Shown here one piece after another: positions 16,035 through 25,800 of a DNA stretch of 64,000 nt. This DNA is from UBA6163 sp031411655 (GTDB lineage: Bacteria; Planctomycetota; Planctomycetia; Pirellulales; Pirellulaceae). The notes under the pieces were generated by a model, which did not search any database, had not been told where the DNA came from, and worked only from the letters and a program-made list of their open reading frames with translations. The DNA is taken from NCBI GenBank assembly GCA_031411655.1, contig JANOBM010000040.1, forward strand, positions 1-64,000. Reading direction: 5' to 3'. The stretch's first letter is position 1. Every line of letters starts with the position of its first letter. Both the position numbers and the translations under genes were made by a program.

Positions 16035-19000
16035 TCACTCGGTTTTTGTTGTCTCTCCCTGCCCCTCGACGTGCAAATCGAACACCACTTGCTTTTCGCC
16101 GGTTCCGTTTAAAGTGATTCGTTTGGTTTGTGACTGCGAATTGGGACGGCCTGCATTTCGCAGAATCGTCAACAAGGTTTCGGTCGGGGCTTTCGTTCGA
16201 TTAGCATCCGAGCCATAGAATTTGGCCTCGACTCGATAATCACCCACCGGCGCATACTCAAGCGAGTACATTTCCGGCCCAAGCCCCTCGGTGATGTCTT
16301 GAGTCAGTCGCCCGCCTGCAGCTGTACGATTGTGTGAGTAAAAACACTCCTCTCCATCCGGTTCGGTTACATGGAGATCAACGTCCGTGCGATCGGTATT
16401 CCAGTGCATGATCACGGCGAGGTCCAACCCTTCTTTACACCAAGCACTGCGAAGTTGTTGCAATCGGGCCTGCGCATACTCTGGCATCTCGCTTTTTGCT
16501 TCACCGCTATCAACCTGTTCCAAAACCTGAAGGAGTTCGACTTGAGCCACTTCCTTTGCTCCCGCCCATCGCGCATTCCAGTTGCCGCTGCTCACTAGGT
16601 CGAAGCATACGATGGCGGCATCGGTATCACCCGCCTCAGACATCGCACGTGCCAACAACAATAAGCACTGGGGCTGGTAAGGGCGAGCCTGGGTGAGACG
16701 CCACAAGAGCGCGGCGGCTTGGTCACTTCGTTGCCACTGCATGGCTCGGAATGCCACACTGCGAAGCGTATTAACATCGGATGGCTTCGCTTCGATCGCG
16801 GTACTGGCCGTTTTCAACGCGTCGTCCGCACCAAAAGCGATTAACTTTCTTTCAGCTTCGTCCATCACAACATCGAAGCTGGGCTCCTCCTTTACGAGTT
16901 CTTCCTTGAAACTTCCACTGATCTGGTCCACCTTCCAACTCCGACATTCCAGTCGCCTGGAGTCGAAGGCAAACGTGTTCTCTGGCAAACGCTTCATCGC
17001 AAGTCGAAGCGCGGTAGATACGTTCAGCAACGACGCAGCTTGCAGCGAATCAACCCAAGCAATGAACCGCTGACGAGGTCGCTGGCGCTGTGCCAACCAG
17101 TCTGACTCCTGATCCTTAATCGTCGACAGAATCGATGTGCTAGCGATCACCAATTGATCTTCTTCTGGTGGAACGTTTACGCCCAGCCGCTGGTAATCCT
17201 CCTGGCTGTCTAACATCACGAGCGAGCAACTCCTTCCCGGAACTCGGAAGTAGCGGGCGAAGGCGACCGTGATGTCTTCTAGGTTCTCTGCGTATGGCTC
17301 TAAACACTCGACTGCGATTTGGCCGTAGAGGCGTGCTGCGGCCGGTGATGCGATCACCAATTCGGGACCAAACTCGAGCGTTTGCTTTTCAATACCACGT
17401 TGAAACTCGATTCGCAGCGGCTCATCGAGATGGCCGCGTCCGGCGACCATTAAAACTTGGTTTGGATAAACTGTTTTCGACGCACCTTGAATCAATATTT
17501 CGCCTGCGCCCTTGGCGGTCGCGCCGACGATTTGCCACGGACGACTGCGATGGGCAACAGCAACTTTCGCCAATTCGGATTCCTCCGCAACATCAAACAC
17601 CGCACCGCCCGACTTTTGTGCCAACCAATCGAGTGTAACTTTGTCACTGCTGTGCCCAGCCAAATGATAAGCAAACACGGCGCCACCGCCGGCTTTACGA
17701 TTGGGAGTGAGTTGCGTCAGGGGATCAGACATCGACGCAAGGTCGGTCTTCCCCCACGTGGATACTGCGTCGCTTAAGAGAAAGAAGTTGGGAAGTGGAG
17801 CCGCTACATCGCGTTCTTTGTTCCAATCCGGAACTGTCGCCTCAGACAATGCAGAATGCAAGTCAGTAGCTCCTTCCAAGGCCAACTGATTGGCATCGCT
17901 CATCAACGCTGCGACATTCGTGGCCTCGTTCGATGCAAATTCCGATCGCCACCATCGCTGTTCGACATTGAAAAGCAAGACTGCAAATTCTTGGATCGTG
18001 TCGCGGTTTTGTTCTAAAATTTGCTCCAACAACTTTAATCTCCGAGAAAACGCGGCGGGTCGATCGCTCCATGACGTATCAAGCAAAAACACAGCCTGTG
18101 GGCTGTCGTTTTCAGCGGCTGCATCGGGCAACGTGGCAACGATTCGGGTCGCAAAGTACTCATCCATTCCGCTGCCACTTTTCAAGACCACCGAATCGGT
18201 GCCGGAAAGTCGGACCGTGTAGTCACGCGCTTCGGCATGTTCGAAACGGTAGTACGCTCGGCCACCGGAAATGAACGCGTCGGTTTCGGGCGTGATCGCG
18301 ACTTCGGTTCCAGCGGAGGCAGCGATGTCGAACTCCACTCGACCACCGGCGTCTCCCTCGGGCAAGGGCAGCGAATAAATCCGTTCACGCCCTTCATCTT
18401 GCAGATTGACGTCGTACCCGATGATGATGCGATGCAGTTGATTCGGCAGCAGCGGAAAGACTCGCGTTTGAAAAATCCCTGGCCCAGCCCATTCCACAAG
18501 TGCTGGGTCGACCCGTCTCCTGACCGTGTCGTCATAGGCCGCGGCGGCTTTCTGGCGAGGGGCCACTCTCGCACTTTTCACTAAACCAAAGATTGAATTC
18601 GATTCAGCTGCAAAACTACTGTCGCTAGCCCGCCTTGCAAGGTCCGAGCCGCTGGTCACGGTCTGATCACGCAGCCATTGAATTGCCTTGGCGGCAGCTA
18701 CTGTCTGGTTTTCAACGTCTTCACTTGGCTTGCCCGTCGGTACCGACGGAGGAACCGATGGCGTTAGCGTTGTGGGACCGAATGCGAAGTAATGCAGTGA
18801 CGCATCATCAGGAAGACGCAACCTAAATTGCCCTTCGAGTTGTTGCGCTCGATCATTGTAATAGTAGCAATCGAAGAACACGCGAGCACGGAAGCCATCA
18901 ATCCGTACATAGGTGTCGCGAGCGACTAGCGCCAAGTCGTCGTGATGGCCAACGTTCAATCGAGCTCGGTTCGTGGTCGCCGGCGATGGTCTCCAAGTTC

Positions 19001-20243
19001 GAGGTGCCGCAGGAAGATTCGACCGCTTCAACTTTCCAACACTTAAATCGACATTGTCTTCACTTGTGCGCAAAAATTTCTGGCCTAAAGCCGCCTCACT
19101 CGATTTTTTGAGCGCCGTTTCGTTGGCCGGACTGGCCGACTCCACGTCACTAGGATTCTGCTCTACCGAGAGTTCGTCGACGCTTTCCAACCCAATCGCT
19201 GTCCCACCTTTGACACCATCTAGACCCGAGGATTCGCCTGTTGTTGCGTCGGCCGACAGCTGCAATCGTACCTCCTCCTTTCCCAAATCAACTTCGGCCA
19301 TGGCCACTTCGGCCAAGTCAAATAAGTCCGGGGCAGGATCGGGTGCTGGAGCGTCGAGGCCCCCTAGGGACGAGTCAAGTTGCCTCGACATTTCATCTGA
19401 CTGAGGGTCAGCCAGCGACAAGTATCGTTGATCAACTATGTAATCATCGGATTGGGAGTAATTGAGGGCATGCTGCGATTGCGACGGCAAAGGACTGCTA
19501 GGCCTACCGCCAAATTGGAATCGATTTCGGCGTGATTCGCTTTCGCCTCGCTCAAGCCCCTCGCCGTATCGACTCTCTGGAATGCGATTAGGTAGAGCCT
19601 CAACACCTGAAACATCCCTTGCCGATCCATCGAAGTCGACCGAAGGCTGCTTGGCTAAGACTGCTGAACGGGGCACTGGATTAGAAATCGGTGCCGCGGA
19701 ATCCATGTCATCAAATCGCTGGCCCTCCGACGCAAAAGGCTCCAACCTAGCTGAACTATCGCCTGTGACATCGACTCCGGTTTTCAATCGGGTTGCCCCA
19801 TCGACGATGTCACCGGCTGTGGCCGTTTCCGGTTGAAGGGCAGTGGCCTGCACGCCGCCGGCATTACGCGAGCTCGCGATACTCACCGGATTACGAAAAC
19901 TGAATAACGACAACCCCACAGCGTAGAGAGCCAAAGCAGCAATCGTAAAATCTCGCCAACCAATGCGTCCCGTGTAGTCGTCGGCAAAAATACGATTCTT
20001 CCACTCTTCATTGACACATGATGCGACGTCGACCTGCTGCATCTGGGAGTCGGTCATTGTTGGTCCAACGCTGTCTGTTCCGTTGAATGCATGATGCATC
20101 CTTTCAATCGTTAGTCGCAATCCTTCCAGATGCAACCTCGCGTCCGGGGACTCGCAAAGTTCCGCTTCCAGCAGCGACACTTCCTCGCTGTTCAGTTCAT
20201 CAAGCAAATAGGCAGTCAGTCGAGGGTCGTTCTTGTCGATCAT
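16035..20243 (-). CDS. Anti-sigma-like membrane protein with VIT, vWA and DUF2135-like domains
   Basis: 1,402 residues. The N-terminus (DPRLTAYLLDELNSEEV) resembles the cytoplasmic part of anti-sigma factors in this phylum and is followed by one membrane helix (about 97-116, FTIAALALYAVGLSLFSF). After a low-complexity linker comes a VIT domain (about 435-600, VRIDGFRARVFFDCYYYN) and a vWA domain (about 705-880, QAVFLLDTSWSDRP), a putative metal-dependent adhesion fold whose MIDAS is degenerate (DTSWS). Residues about 1170-1260 look like TPR repeats, and about 1290-1390 match the DUF2135/YfaP type (VIMHWNTDRTDVDLHVTEPD). It starts 41 bases after the ECF sigma gene, so the two are co-transcribed. 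I infer that it holds the sigma factor at the membrane and senses an extracellular signal. Confidence 0.87.
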   Translation of the reverse strand: MIDKNDPRLTAYLLDELNSEEVSLLEAELCESPDARLHLEGLRLTIERMHHAFNGTDSVGPTMTDSQMQQVDVASCVNEEWKNRIFADDYTGRIGWRDFTIAALALYAVGLSLFSFRNPVSIASSRNAGGVQATALQPETATAGDIVDGATRLKTGVDVTGDSSARLEPFASEGQRFDDMDSAAPISNPVPRSAVLAKQPSVDFDGSARDVSGVEALPNRIPESRYGEGLERGESESRRNRFQFGGRPSSPLPSQSQHALNYSQSDDYIVDQRYLSLADPQSDEMSRQLDSSLGGLDAPAPDPAPDLFDLAEVAMAEVDLGKEEVRLQLSADATTGESSGLDGVKGGTAIGLESVDELSVEQNPSDVESASPANETALKKSSEAALGQKFLRTSEDNVDLSVGKLKRSNLPAAPRTWRPSPATTNRARLNVGHHDDLALVARDTYVRIDGFRARVFFDCYYYNDRAQQLEGQFRLRLPDDASLHYFAFGPTTLTPSVPPSVPTGKPSEDVENQTVAAAKAIQWLRDQTVTSGSDLARRASDSSFAAESNSIFGLVKSARVAPRQKAAAAYDDTVRRRVDPALVEWAGPGIFQTRVFPLLPNQLHRIIIGYDVNLQDEGRERIYSLPLPEGDAGGRVEFDIAASAGTEVAITPETDAFISGGRAYYRFEHAEARDYTVRLSGTDSVVLKSGSGMDEYFATRIVATLPDAAAENDSPQAVFLLDTSWSDRPAAFSRRLKLLEQILEQNRDTIQEFAVLLFNVEQRWWRSEFASNEATNVAALMSDANQLALEGATDLHSALSEATVPDWNKERDVAAPLPNFFLLSDAVSTWGKTDLASMSDPLTQLTPNRKAGGGAVFAYHLAGHSSDKVTLDWLAQKSGGAVFDVAEESELAKVAVAHRSRPWQIVGATAKGAGEILIQGASKTVYPNQVLMVAGRGHLDEPLRIEFQRGIEKQTLEFGPELVIASPAAARLYGQIAVECLEPYAENLEDITVAFARYFRVPGRSCSLVMLDSQEDYQRLGVNVPPEEDQLVIASTSILSTIKDQESDWLAQRQRPRQRFIAWVDSLQAASLLNVSTALRLAMKRLPENTFAFDSRRLECRSWKVDQISGSFKEELVKEEPSFDVVMDEAERKLIAFGADDALKTASTAIEAKPSDVNTLRSVAFRAMQWQRSDQAAALLWRLTQARPYQPQCLLLLARAMSEAGDTDAAIVCFDLVSSGNWNARWAGAKEVAQVELLQVLEQVDSGEAKSEMPEYAQARLQQLRSAWCKEGLDLAVIMHWNTDRTDVDLHVTEPDGEECFYSHNRTAAGGRLTQDITEGLGPEMYSLEYAPVGDYRVEAKFYGSDANRTKAPTETLLTILRNAGRPNSQSQTKRITLNGTGEKQVVFDLHVEGQGETTKTE

Positions 20244-20284
20244 GATTATTCTTCGAAGATCCAGGGAGGAAAGAACATTTCCAA

Positions 20285-20785
20285 CTACTGCAACTGATCA
20301 CGCAACTTTTGCAAAGCGGTATGCAACAGGAAGCCGACATTGCTAACGCTCAAGCCCGTCGCTTCACTGATCTCGCGATACTTCAACCCAGAGTGAAATT
20401 TCAGGCGGATCACCTGCTGCTGGTTCTCGGGCAACTCGTCGAGCATTCGCGACATTCGCTCGCGGTCTTCTTCCGAAGTCAGGGGATGACTGGGATCGAT
20501 TTGGGTTGCAACCGGGTCAGCGGTCTGGCTGGTCGTCAGCATCCGGCGTTCCTTTCGCAAGCGGTTTAGGGCGAAGTTGTGACACACTCGATACAACCAT
20601 GCAGCTTCGCGTCCAGCCAACTGTTCCTGCGACTGGCGGCAAAGTTGCAAAAATGTTTCTTGAACCAAGTCGCGTGCGCAATGCTCATCGCGCACGATAG
20701 ACCTCGCGTAACGAATCAGCGGCGTTTGATGCTCGTGCACCAAACCTCGCACCCAGCTCTGTTTGTCACCAGGGTTGATTGTCAC
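20285..20785 (-). CDS. ECF-family RNA polymerase sigma factor
   Basis: 166 residues, GTG start. Region 2 covers about residues 20-85 (LIRYARSIVRDEHCARDLVQ, then AWLYRVCHNFALNRLRKERR). Region 4 covers about 110-165, with the helix-turn-helix in LKYREISEATGLSVSNVGF. Both are complete. It is the first gene of an operon with the 1,402-residue VIT/vWA protein, whose N-terminus looks like an anti-sigma domain, so that protein is its probable regulator. Confidence 0.94.
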   Translation of the reverse strand: MTINPGDKQSWVRGLVHEHQTPLIRYARSIVRDEHCARDLVQETFLQLCRQSQEQLAGREAAWLYRVCHNFALNRLRKERRMLTTSQTADPVATQIDPSHPLTSEEDRERMSRMLDELPENQQQVIRLKFHSGLKYREISEATGLSVSNVGFLLHTALQKLRDQLQ

Positions 20786-21451
20786 TGCTGCGGGAATCCG
20801 TCGTCGCCGTCTCGGCCGAAGGGTGTCTCCAGAAAGAACACACTGGAAATCGAATACTTAGAAAGATTCTGAAACTTTTTAATTCGAATGCCTCACTAAA
20901 ATCAAACAACCATCGCAGGATCGCGAGTCCATTTGGCGCAAACGCTAAGTCACAGCCTCCCTAACAACTTGCTCATTCTGAACTAGCCCCCGCAGCCGCT
21001 TGGATCTGTGAACCGTCCGCAGCGCGAGTCTGGGCTCTTCGCTATCGCCGCGTATCCTAACCAATTCGGCGGATAACCAATGTGGCGGATGGTTCGCCTA
21101 GGCAATGACGCCGCGCGGCTACCTTCCGAGTCGATTGCGCCGCACTTATTGGCTTGTTGACTTCTGGCTGGCTTGTTGACTTCGGGCTTGTTGACTTGGC
21201 GTTCGGGCGAGTCGGCCAGCACCATTGCCTCGACAACACACAAAACCTTACGTTTTTGCCGCCTCATTGGGATAATCTGACGTCCCTCTTCAAAGCGATT
21301 GCCAAGACGCATGGCCTACAGATGAACTCACAGGGAAACATTACACTGTTACAAACCACCGCAGTGCCGAACGAACGTCGCTTTGTCAACACTTTGGCCC
21401 GCACACCGTCACCTTTTCACTCAACAACCACTTTCCAGTTAAAGCGTCTCA
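20786..21451. other. Divergent intergenic region with short tandem repeats
   Basis: This 665-base spacer separates the minus-strand ECF operon from the plus-strand ABC exporter and must hold both promoters. It contains two adjacent 16-mers (AACCAAT-xx-GGCGGAT at 21059-21074 and 21075-21090) and three copies of GGCTTGTTGACTT at 21151, 21170 and 21185. No convincing gene is seen. Confidence 0.6.
21059..21198. repeat. Short tandem repeats (16-mer x2; GGCTTGTTGACTT x3)
   Basis: The 16-mer copies are directly adjacent and differ at two positions. The GGCTTGTTGACTT copies are spaced 19 and 15 bases apart. They look like small satellite-type repeats; no protein is evident. Confidence 0.6.
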
Positions 21452-22177
21452 ATGCCGATCCTCGAAGCGGTGAACATCCACAAGACCTATGGGACAGGCT
21501 CCTCGTCGATCGCCGCTCTGAATGGCGTTACCACTAATGTTTCTTCGGGAGAATTCGTTGCCATCATGGGACCGTCTGGATCCGGCAAAAGCACACTACT
21601 GACGATCTTGGGTGGGGTAGAAGTTCCCACCAGTGGTCATTTGCTGCTGGAGGGTACCAACCTCGCAGAATTGTCGGACGACGACCGCACCAAGATTCGG
21701 CGACGACGTCTGGGGTTTGTTTTCCAGTCCTTCAATCTGCTACCTAATTTAACGGCAGAGGAGAACGTTGCGTTACCCATGGAACTCGACGGCATGCCCC
21801 GGTCCGAAGCGCGCGACCAAGCCAACCAGGCCTTGACGTTGGTTGAGATCGCACATCGACGCCACCACGTACCCGCTCAGATGTCCGGCGGTGAACAACA
21901 ACGGGTCGCCATCGCGAGGGCATTGGCCATTCGCCCTGCTTTGTTGCTTGCAGACGAACCCACTGGCAATCTCGATTCCAACCATTCGAAACGCATCGCC
22001 AATTTGCTAACTCAGCTTGTTGCCGAACAAGGCCAGACCATTGTCATGGTAACGCACGATCCAAATCTTGCAGGCTTTGCAAGTCGGGTGATCGGGATTC
22101 GCGATGGACTGATTGAATTTGATGGGCCAGCGGCCGAGATGCTCGCTGTCCACTCCTTTGGTATGGCAAAGGCTTGA
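21452..22177 (+). CDS. ABC transporter ATP-binding protein, LolD/MacB type
   Basis: 241 residues. Walker A GPSGSGKS at 40-47, Q-loop FVFQSFNLLP at 89-98, signature MSGGEQQR at 144-151, and Walker B LLLADEPTGNLD at 165-176 with catalytic Glu 169. The sequence type is that of ATPases powering MacB, LolCDE or FtsX-like exporters. The next gene, three bases on, codes for the matching permease. Together they probably export lipoproteins, peptides or an envelope substrate; which one cannot be told from sequence. Confidence 0.95.
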   Translation: MPILEAVNIHKTYGTGSSSIAALNGVTTNVSSGEFVAIMGPSGSGKSTLLTILGGVEVPTSGHLLLEGTNLAELSDDDRTKIRRRRLGFVFQSFNLLPNLTAEENVALPMELDGMPRSEARDQANQALTLVEIAHRRHHVPAQMSGGEQQRVAIARALAIRPALLLADEPTGNLDSNHSKRIANLLTQLVAEQGQTIVMVTHDPNLAGFASRVIGIRDGLIEFDGPAAEMLAVHSFGMAKA

Positions 22178-22180
22178 AGT

Positions 22181-24691
22181 ATGCCGCTTGGAAAATTCAG
22201 TCTTCGTGAGGTCCGCTCCCGCCCAAGCCGAGCGCTGCTAACATTCCTCAGCATAGCGATCGGGGTCGGTGCGGTGGTAGCGGTGTTGTTATCGGTGTCC
22301 ACGACACGTGAAGCGCAGCGTGACATGCTGCGTGCCATGGCCGGCAAAGCCGACCTCGAAGTGATCGCTGACGGCACGAAGGGATTCGACTACAGCCTGT
22401 TGAAGGTGATTCGCCAAACGCCGGGCGTCGATCTCGCAGTGCCCTCCATCCGACGCTATGCGAAATTGGTACGCGGCAAGCGCAGTGCGACAGCTCAGGT
22501 ACTTGGCATCGACCCGAAAATTGACCAGAACGTACGCGACTATGAAATCACGTCGGGAACGCCGCTAAAGAAACTTGGCGAGATCTTGCTAGATGCCAGT
22601 TTCGCTCGGTCACTGGAACTCAAGGTTGGAGATGAAATTCGGTTACTGGGGCATGGCGGGCTCAGGCAATATGCTGTTGCGGGCCTGGTCACCGCGCGAG
22701 GCACCACTGCGGTTTCGATGAACAACGGCGCCTATCTGCTTTTACCAGATGCGGTTTCCGCTTTTGGTACCAAATCAAAAATCGATCAGGCGCATTTGAT
22801 CGTCAACCCTCAAAGCACTCCCTCCATCGTGCTGACAGCATTGCAAGCTGCCCTGCCTGAGGCAATTACGGTCCAAACGCCGCCGACTCGCAATCAGATG
22901 GCCGAGGAGACCATGTTTGCTACTGAAAATGGATTGTACATGGCAATCGCTTTTGCGCTCTTGATCGCCATCTTTATTATCTACAACACATTTCAAATGT
23001 CAGTCGGCGAACGTCGTAAACAGATTGGTATCCTGCGCGCGATCGGGGCTACGCGCAGCCAAGTCAGCAGGATGATACTTCGCGAGGCCTTGTGGATAAG
23101 TGTAATCGCAGCAGCGGTGGGTTGTCTGGCAGGAGTATACGGTGCTGGCTTCCTGACCTCCGCGACCGAGCGACTGATGCAAGTCGAATTACCGGGCGTG
23201 CGATTGACCTGGCTGCCTTTCCTGATCGCCGTCGGATTTGGCGTTGGCGTTTCTGTTCTCGGAGCCATCTTGCCGGCTCGGCGAGCTAGCTTTGTTCAAC
23301 CGATCGAAGCGATTCGCGACCTTGACTTGGCAGATAATGACAACGTCAAACGAATCACACGTCCACTATGCGTGGGTGCTTTTGCGATTGGAATTTCTGT
23401 GACAGTGATGGCCGTGAGCGGATGGTTGCCGCTGGGCGGCGATGTGGTTGGTGTTGTGTTCATCTTGCTCGCGATCGTGTTGTTGATTCCCACTGTATTG
23501 GAGAATGTTTCTCGCAGCTTGATACGGGGACTTCGCCCTTGGCTGGGTGTGGAGGCAGAACTCGCTCAACGTCAACTGACACGGCATCTAGGACGAAGCG
23601 CTTTGACCGTTGGTGTTCTCTACATCGCGATCAGTTCCAGTATCGGCATGGCGGGCAACATCCTCGACAACGTTGCCAATGTGAATGACTGGTACAAGCG
23701 AACGGTGATCGGCGACTTTTTTGTCCGAGCGACAAATCAAAGCTTGGCGGTGGGTGCTAGTCCGAGCATTCCCGATGGAATCGCTGAGCAGTTACAGCAG
23801 GTGCAGGGGATCGAGTCGATCGACAGCGTTCGCTATCTCTCGATGCGATCGAACGATCACAGCGTGATGCTCATCGTCCGAGACTTTGTCGGCCAATCCG
23901 ATACTTTTTTTGATCTCGTCGAAGGCACGGAAGAGGACGCCATGGCTGGATTGAGTGCAGGCAAAGTCGTGATCGGATCGGTGCTGGCACGACGTTTGAA
24001 CTTGAATGTCGGCATGTCGTTGCCGCTCGAAGGCCCCCATGGGACAGAGCAATTGCCAATCGTTGCCATTACGAACGAGTATCTTGCCGGTGGCCTTACC
24101 GCCTACATGCAGCGAGACGTCGCCGAAAGAATACTCGACGTGACAGGTGTCGATGCATATATAGTCCAAGCCGAGGATAGTAAACTCACTGAGGTTGAAC
24201 AGCGGCTACAGGTGGTCTGCCAACAGAACAGTATCGTTCTGGAGTCTTACGCGGATGTCGTACGAGTGATCAACCGAACGGTCAACAGTGTGATCGCGAG
24301 TTTATGGATGCTTTTGGCGCTTGGGTGCGTGATTGCTGCCATGGGATTGGTCAATACATTGACGATGAACATTTTGGAACAGACTCGCGAGATTGGAATG
24401 CTGCGTGTGGTTGCGATGACGCGTCGTCAAGTGCGCCGCATGATTTTGGCCGAAGCAGCTCTTTTAGGAATGCTCGGTTTGGTCCCGGGAGCCATCTCCG
24501 GCGTTTTCATTTCTTACGTGATCGGCCTGTCCGGAAGTCGCGTTCTGGGGCATACGATCACGTTTCACTTCCGACCTGGATTGATGTTCGGTTGCCTACT
24601 GATCGGCATCGTGGTGGTCGGCATCGCCTCCTTCATACCCGCCGAGCGCGCGGCCCGACTGAAGCTTGCAAATGCGCTGCGCTATGAGTGA
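22181..24691 (+). CDS. ABC transporter permease with two FtsX domains
   Basis: 836 residues. An N-terminal helix (about 18-40, ALLTFLSIAIGVGAVVAVLL) is followed by a MacB-type periplasmic domain. The first FtsX block lies at about 250-370 (helix GLYMAIAFALLIAIFIIYN, then QIGILRAIGATRSQVSRMIL). Several further helices and a second periplasmic domain follow, and a second FtsX block lies at about 700-830 (EIGMLRVVAMTRRQVRRMIL). This duplicated permease in one chain is the layout of dimeric LolC/LolE-like exporters fused into one protein. It starts three bases after the ATPase stop, so the pair is translated together. Confidence 0.93.
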   Translation: MPLGKFSLREVRSRPSRALLTFLSIAIGVGAVVAVLLSVSTTREAQRDMLRAMAGKADLEVIADGTKGFDYSLLKVIRQTPGVDLAVPSIRRYAKLVRGKRSATAQVLGIDPKIDQNVRDYEITSGTPLKKLGEILLDASFARSLELKVGDEIRLLGHGGLRQYAVAGLVTARGTTAVSMNNGAYLLLPDAVSAFGTKSKIDQAHLIVNPQSTPSIVLTALQAALPEAITVQTPPTRNQMAEETMFATENGLYMAIAFALLIAIFIIYNTFQMSVGERRKQIGILRAIGATRSQVSRMILREALWISVIAAAVGCLAGVYGAGFLTSATERLMQVELPGVRLTWLPFLIAVGFGVGVSVLGAILPARRASFVQPIEAIRDLDLADNDNVKRITRPLCVGAFAIGISVTVMAVSGWLPLGGDVVGVVFILLAIVLLIPTVLENVSRSLIRGLRPWLGVEAELAQRQLTRHLGRSALTVGVLYIAISSSIGMAGNILDNVANVNDWYKRTVIGDFFVRATNQSLAVGASPSIPDGIAEQLQQVQGIESIDSVRYLSMRSNDHSVMLIVRDFVGQSDTFFDLVEGTEEDAMAGLSAGKVVIGSVLARRLNLNVGMSLPLEGPHGTEQLPIVAITNEYLAGGLTAYMQRDVAERILDVTGVDAYIVQAEDSKLTEVEQRLQVVCQQNSIVLESYADVVRVINRTVNSVIASLWMLLALGCVIAAMGLVNTLTMNILEQTREIGMLRVVAMTRRQVRRMILAEAALLGMLGLVPGAISGVFISYVIGLSGSRVLGHTITFHFRPGLMFGCLLIGIVVVGIASFIPAERAARLKLANALRYE

Positions 24692-24760
24692 CGAAGGCGA
24701 TTGAAAGAAGGCCCTTGAAAGAAGGCATAATCATCGTGGCGCTCTGGTTGTAACCTGAGC

Positions 24761-25072
24761 TTACGTTGCAACCTGTATCTGCTCACCCACTACACGTACA
24801 GTAAAAATCTTTGCATTGCAGGCTGGTTTATCTTCATCCAGATATTTACCGTTTCGGATGCTGAACCGCCAATGATGAATACGGCAGGAGATAACATCAC
24901 CATCCATATTCCCGTGAGCCAGCGAAGCACCGGCGTGAGGGCAATGGTCATCGAGCGCAAAGAACTCTCCACCCATATTGAAGATCCCAATCCGATTTTC
25001 GTTCACGATAAACATTCGGGCTTCGCCCGCTGGGATATCCGTTACACGACAGACCGTTACGAAATGCCGCAT
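24761..25072 (-). CDS. Rieske-type [2Fe-2S] ferredoxin
   Basis: I place the start at the ATG at 25072 (MRHFVTVCRVTDIPAGEA), giving 103 residues; an upstream in-frame start at 25204 would add 44 residues with no family likeness. The Rieske cluster motif is exact: C-P-H, 16 residues, C-R-I-H. There is no signal peptide or membrane segment, so it is a soluble electron carrier like those of nitrite reductase small subunits and dioxygenases. No partner oxygenase or reductase lies beside it. Confidence 0.92.
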   Translation of the reverse strand: MRHFVTVCRVTDIPAGEARMFIVNENRIGIFNMGGEFFALDDHCPHAGASLAHGNMDGDVISCRIHHWRFSIRNGKYLDEDKPACNAKIFTVRVVGEQIQVAT

Positions 25073-25359
25073 CGAACTGAACCCGTTGTGAACTTGGACT
25101 TCGCTGCCGAGATTGGCCCAACCTAACAAAGAGTTCTTGAAAACGCTACCTGGACTCTCGTATTCAGGCGCCCACTGCTTGCTGCCGCCATGCTCAGGCG
25201 GCATGCAAGATTCTGCCTAAAGCTATGGACTGTCGCATGTTCCTTACGAAACCAAACACTCATCGGCCACAAAACGGCCAATGCATGCGCCACGCCCATC
25301 CTGGTACCCAGAAAGCACTCGTTGTCAGCTACAAAAAATGCATGGATCAACACCAGCTA

Positions 25360-25800
25360 TCATTCAATCACATTCGTCACGAAGATGGTAAACGTCTTGG
25401 TGAAGGACAAACCAAGCTGATCCGTCACTCGTACCTTGATCGTGTAGCTATTTTTTGTTTCGAAGTCCAAGATGGAGGCGGTTTGCAATTTGTTTCCGAC
25501 GATCTTGAACTTCGTATGATCCGTCGAGCCGGCGATCGCAACGAGCGTGTACTTGAAGGTGCTATTTTGATCTGGATCGGTTGCACTGAGAGTACCAACA
25601 ACCGTCCCCACCGGACGGTTCTCAGCGACCGTGTTTTTGCTAATCGAGATCCCTGTGGGACGCTCACATTGACTTAAACTGTGAAAACCTTTTGCGAAAT
25701 GAATCCCAGTCGATCTTTGGCCTGGACGCGAATCGGGACGTCCTTCTGGGGAAGGCCGAACGCGATTGAGTAAGTTCACAAGCCGACAGGAAAGGCTCTT
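25360..25800 (-). pseudogene. Decayed cadherin-like domain gene
   Basis: The frame coding for GISISKNTVAENRPVGTVVG and onward (ending FTKTFTIFVTNVIE) is a cadherin-like repeat (SATDPDQN, LDFETKNSYTIKVRVTD). About 40 codons upstream, the preceding repeat continues in another frame (IAFGLPQKDVPIRVQAKDRL, then GFISQKVFTV), where a stop codon follows. The frame change and the stop show that an adhesion-type gene is broken here. No start or secretion signal is present. Confidence 0.75.
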
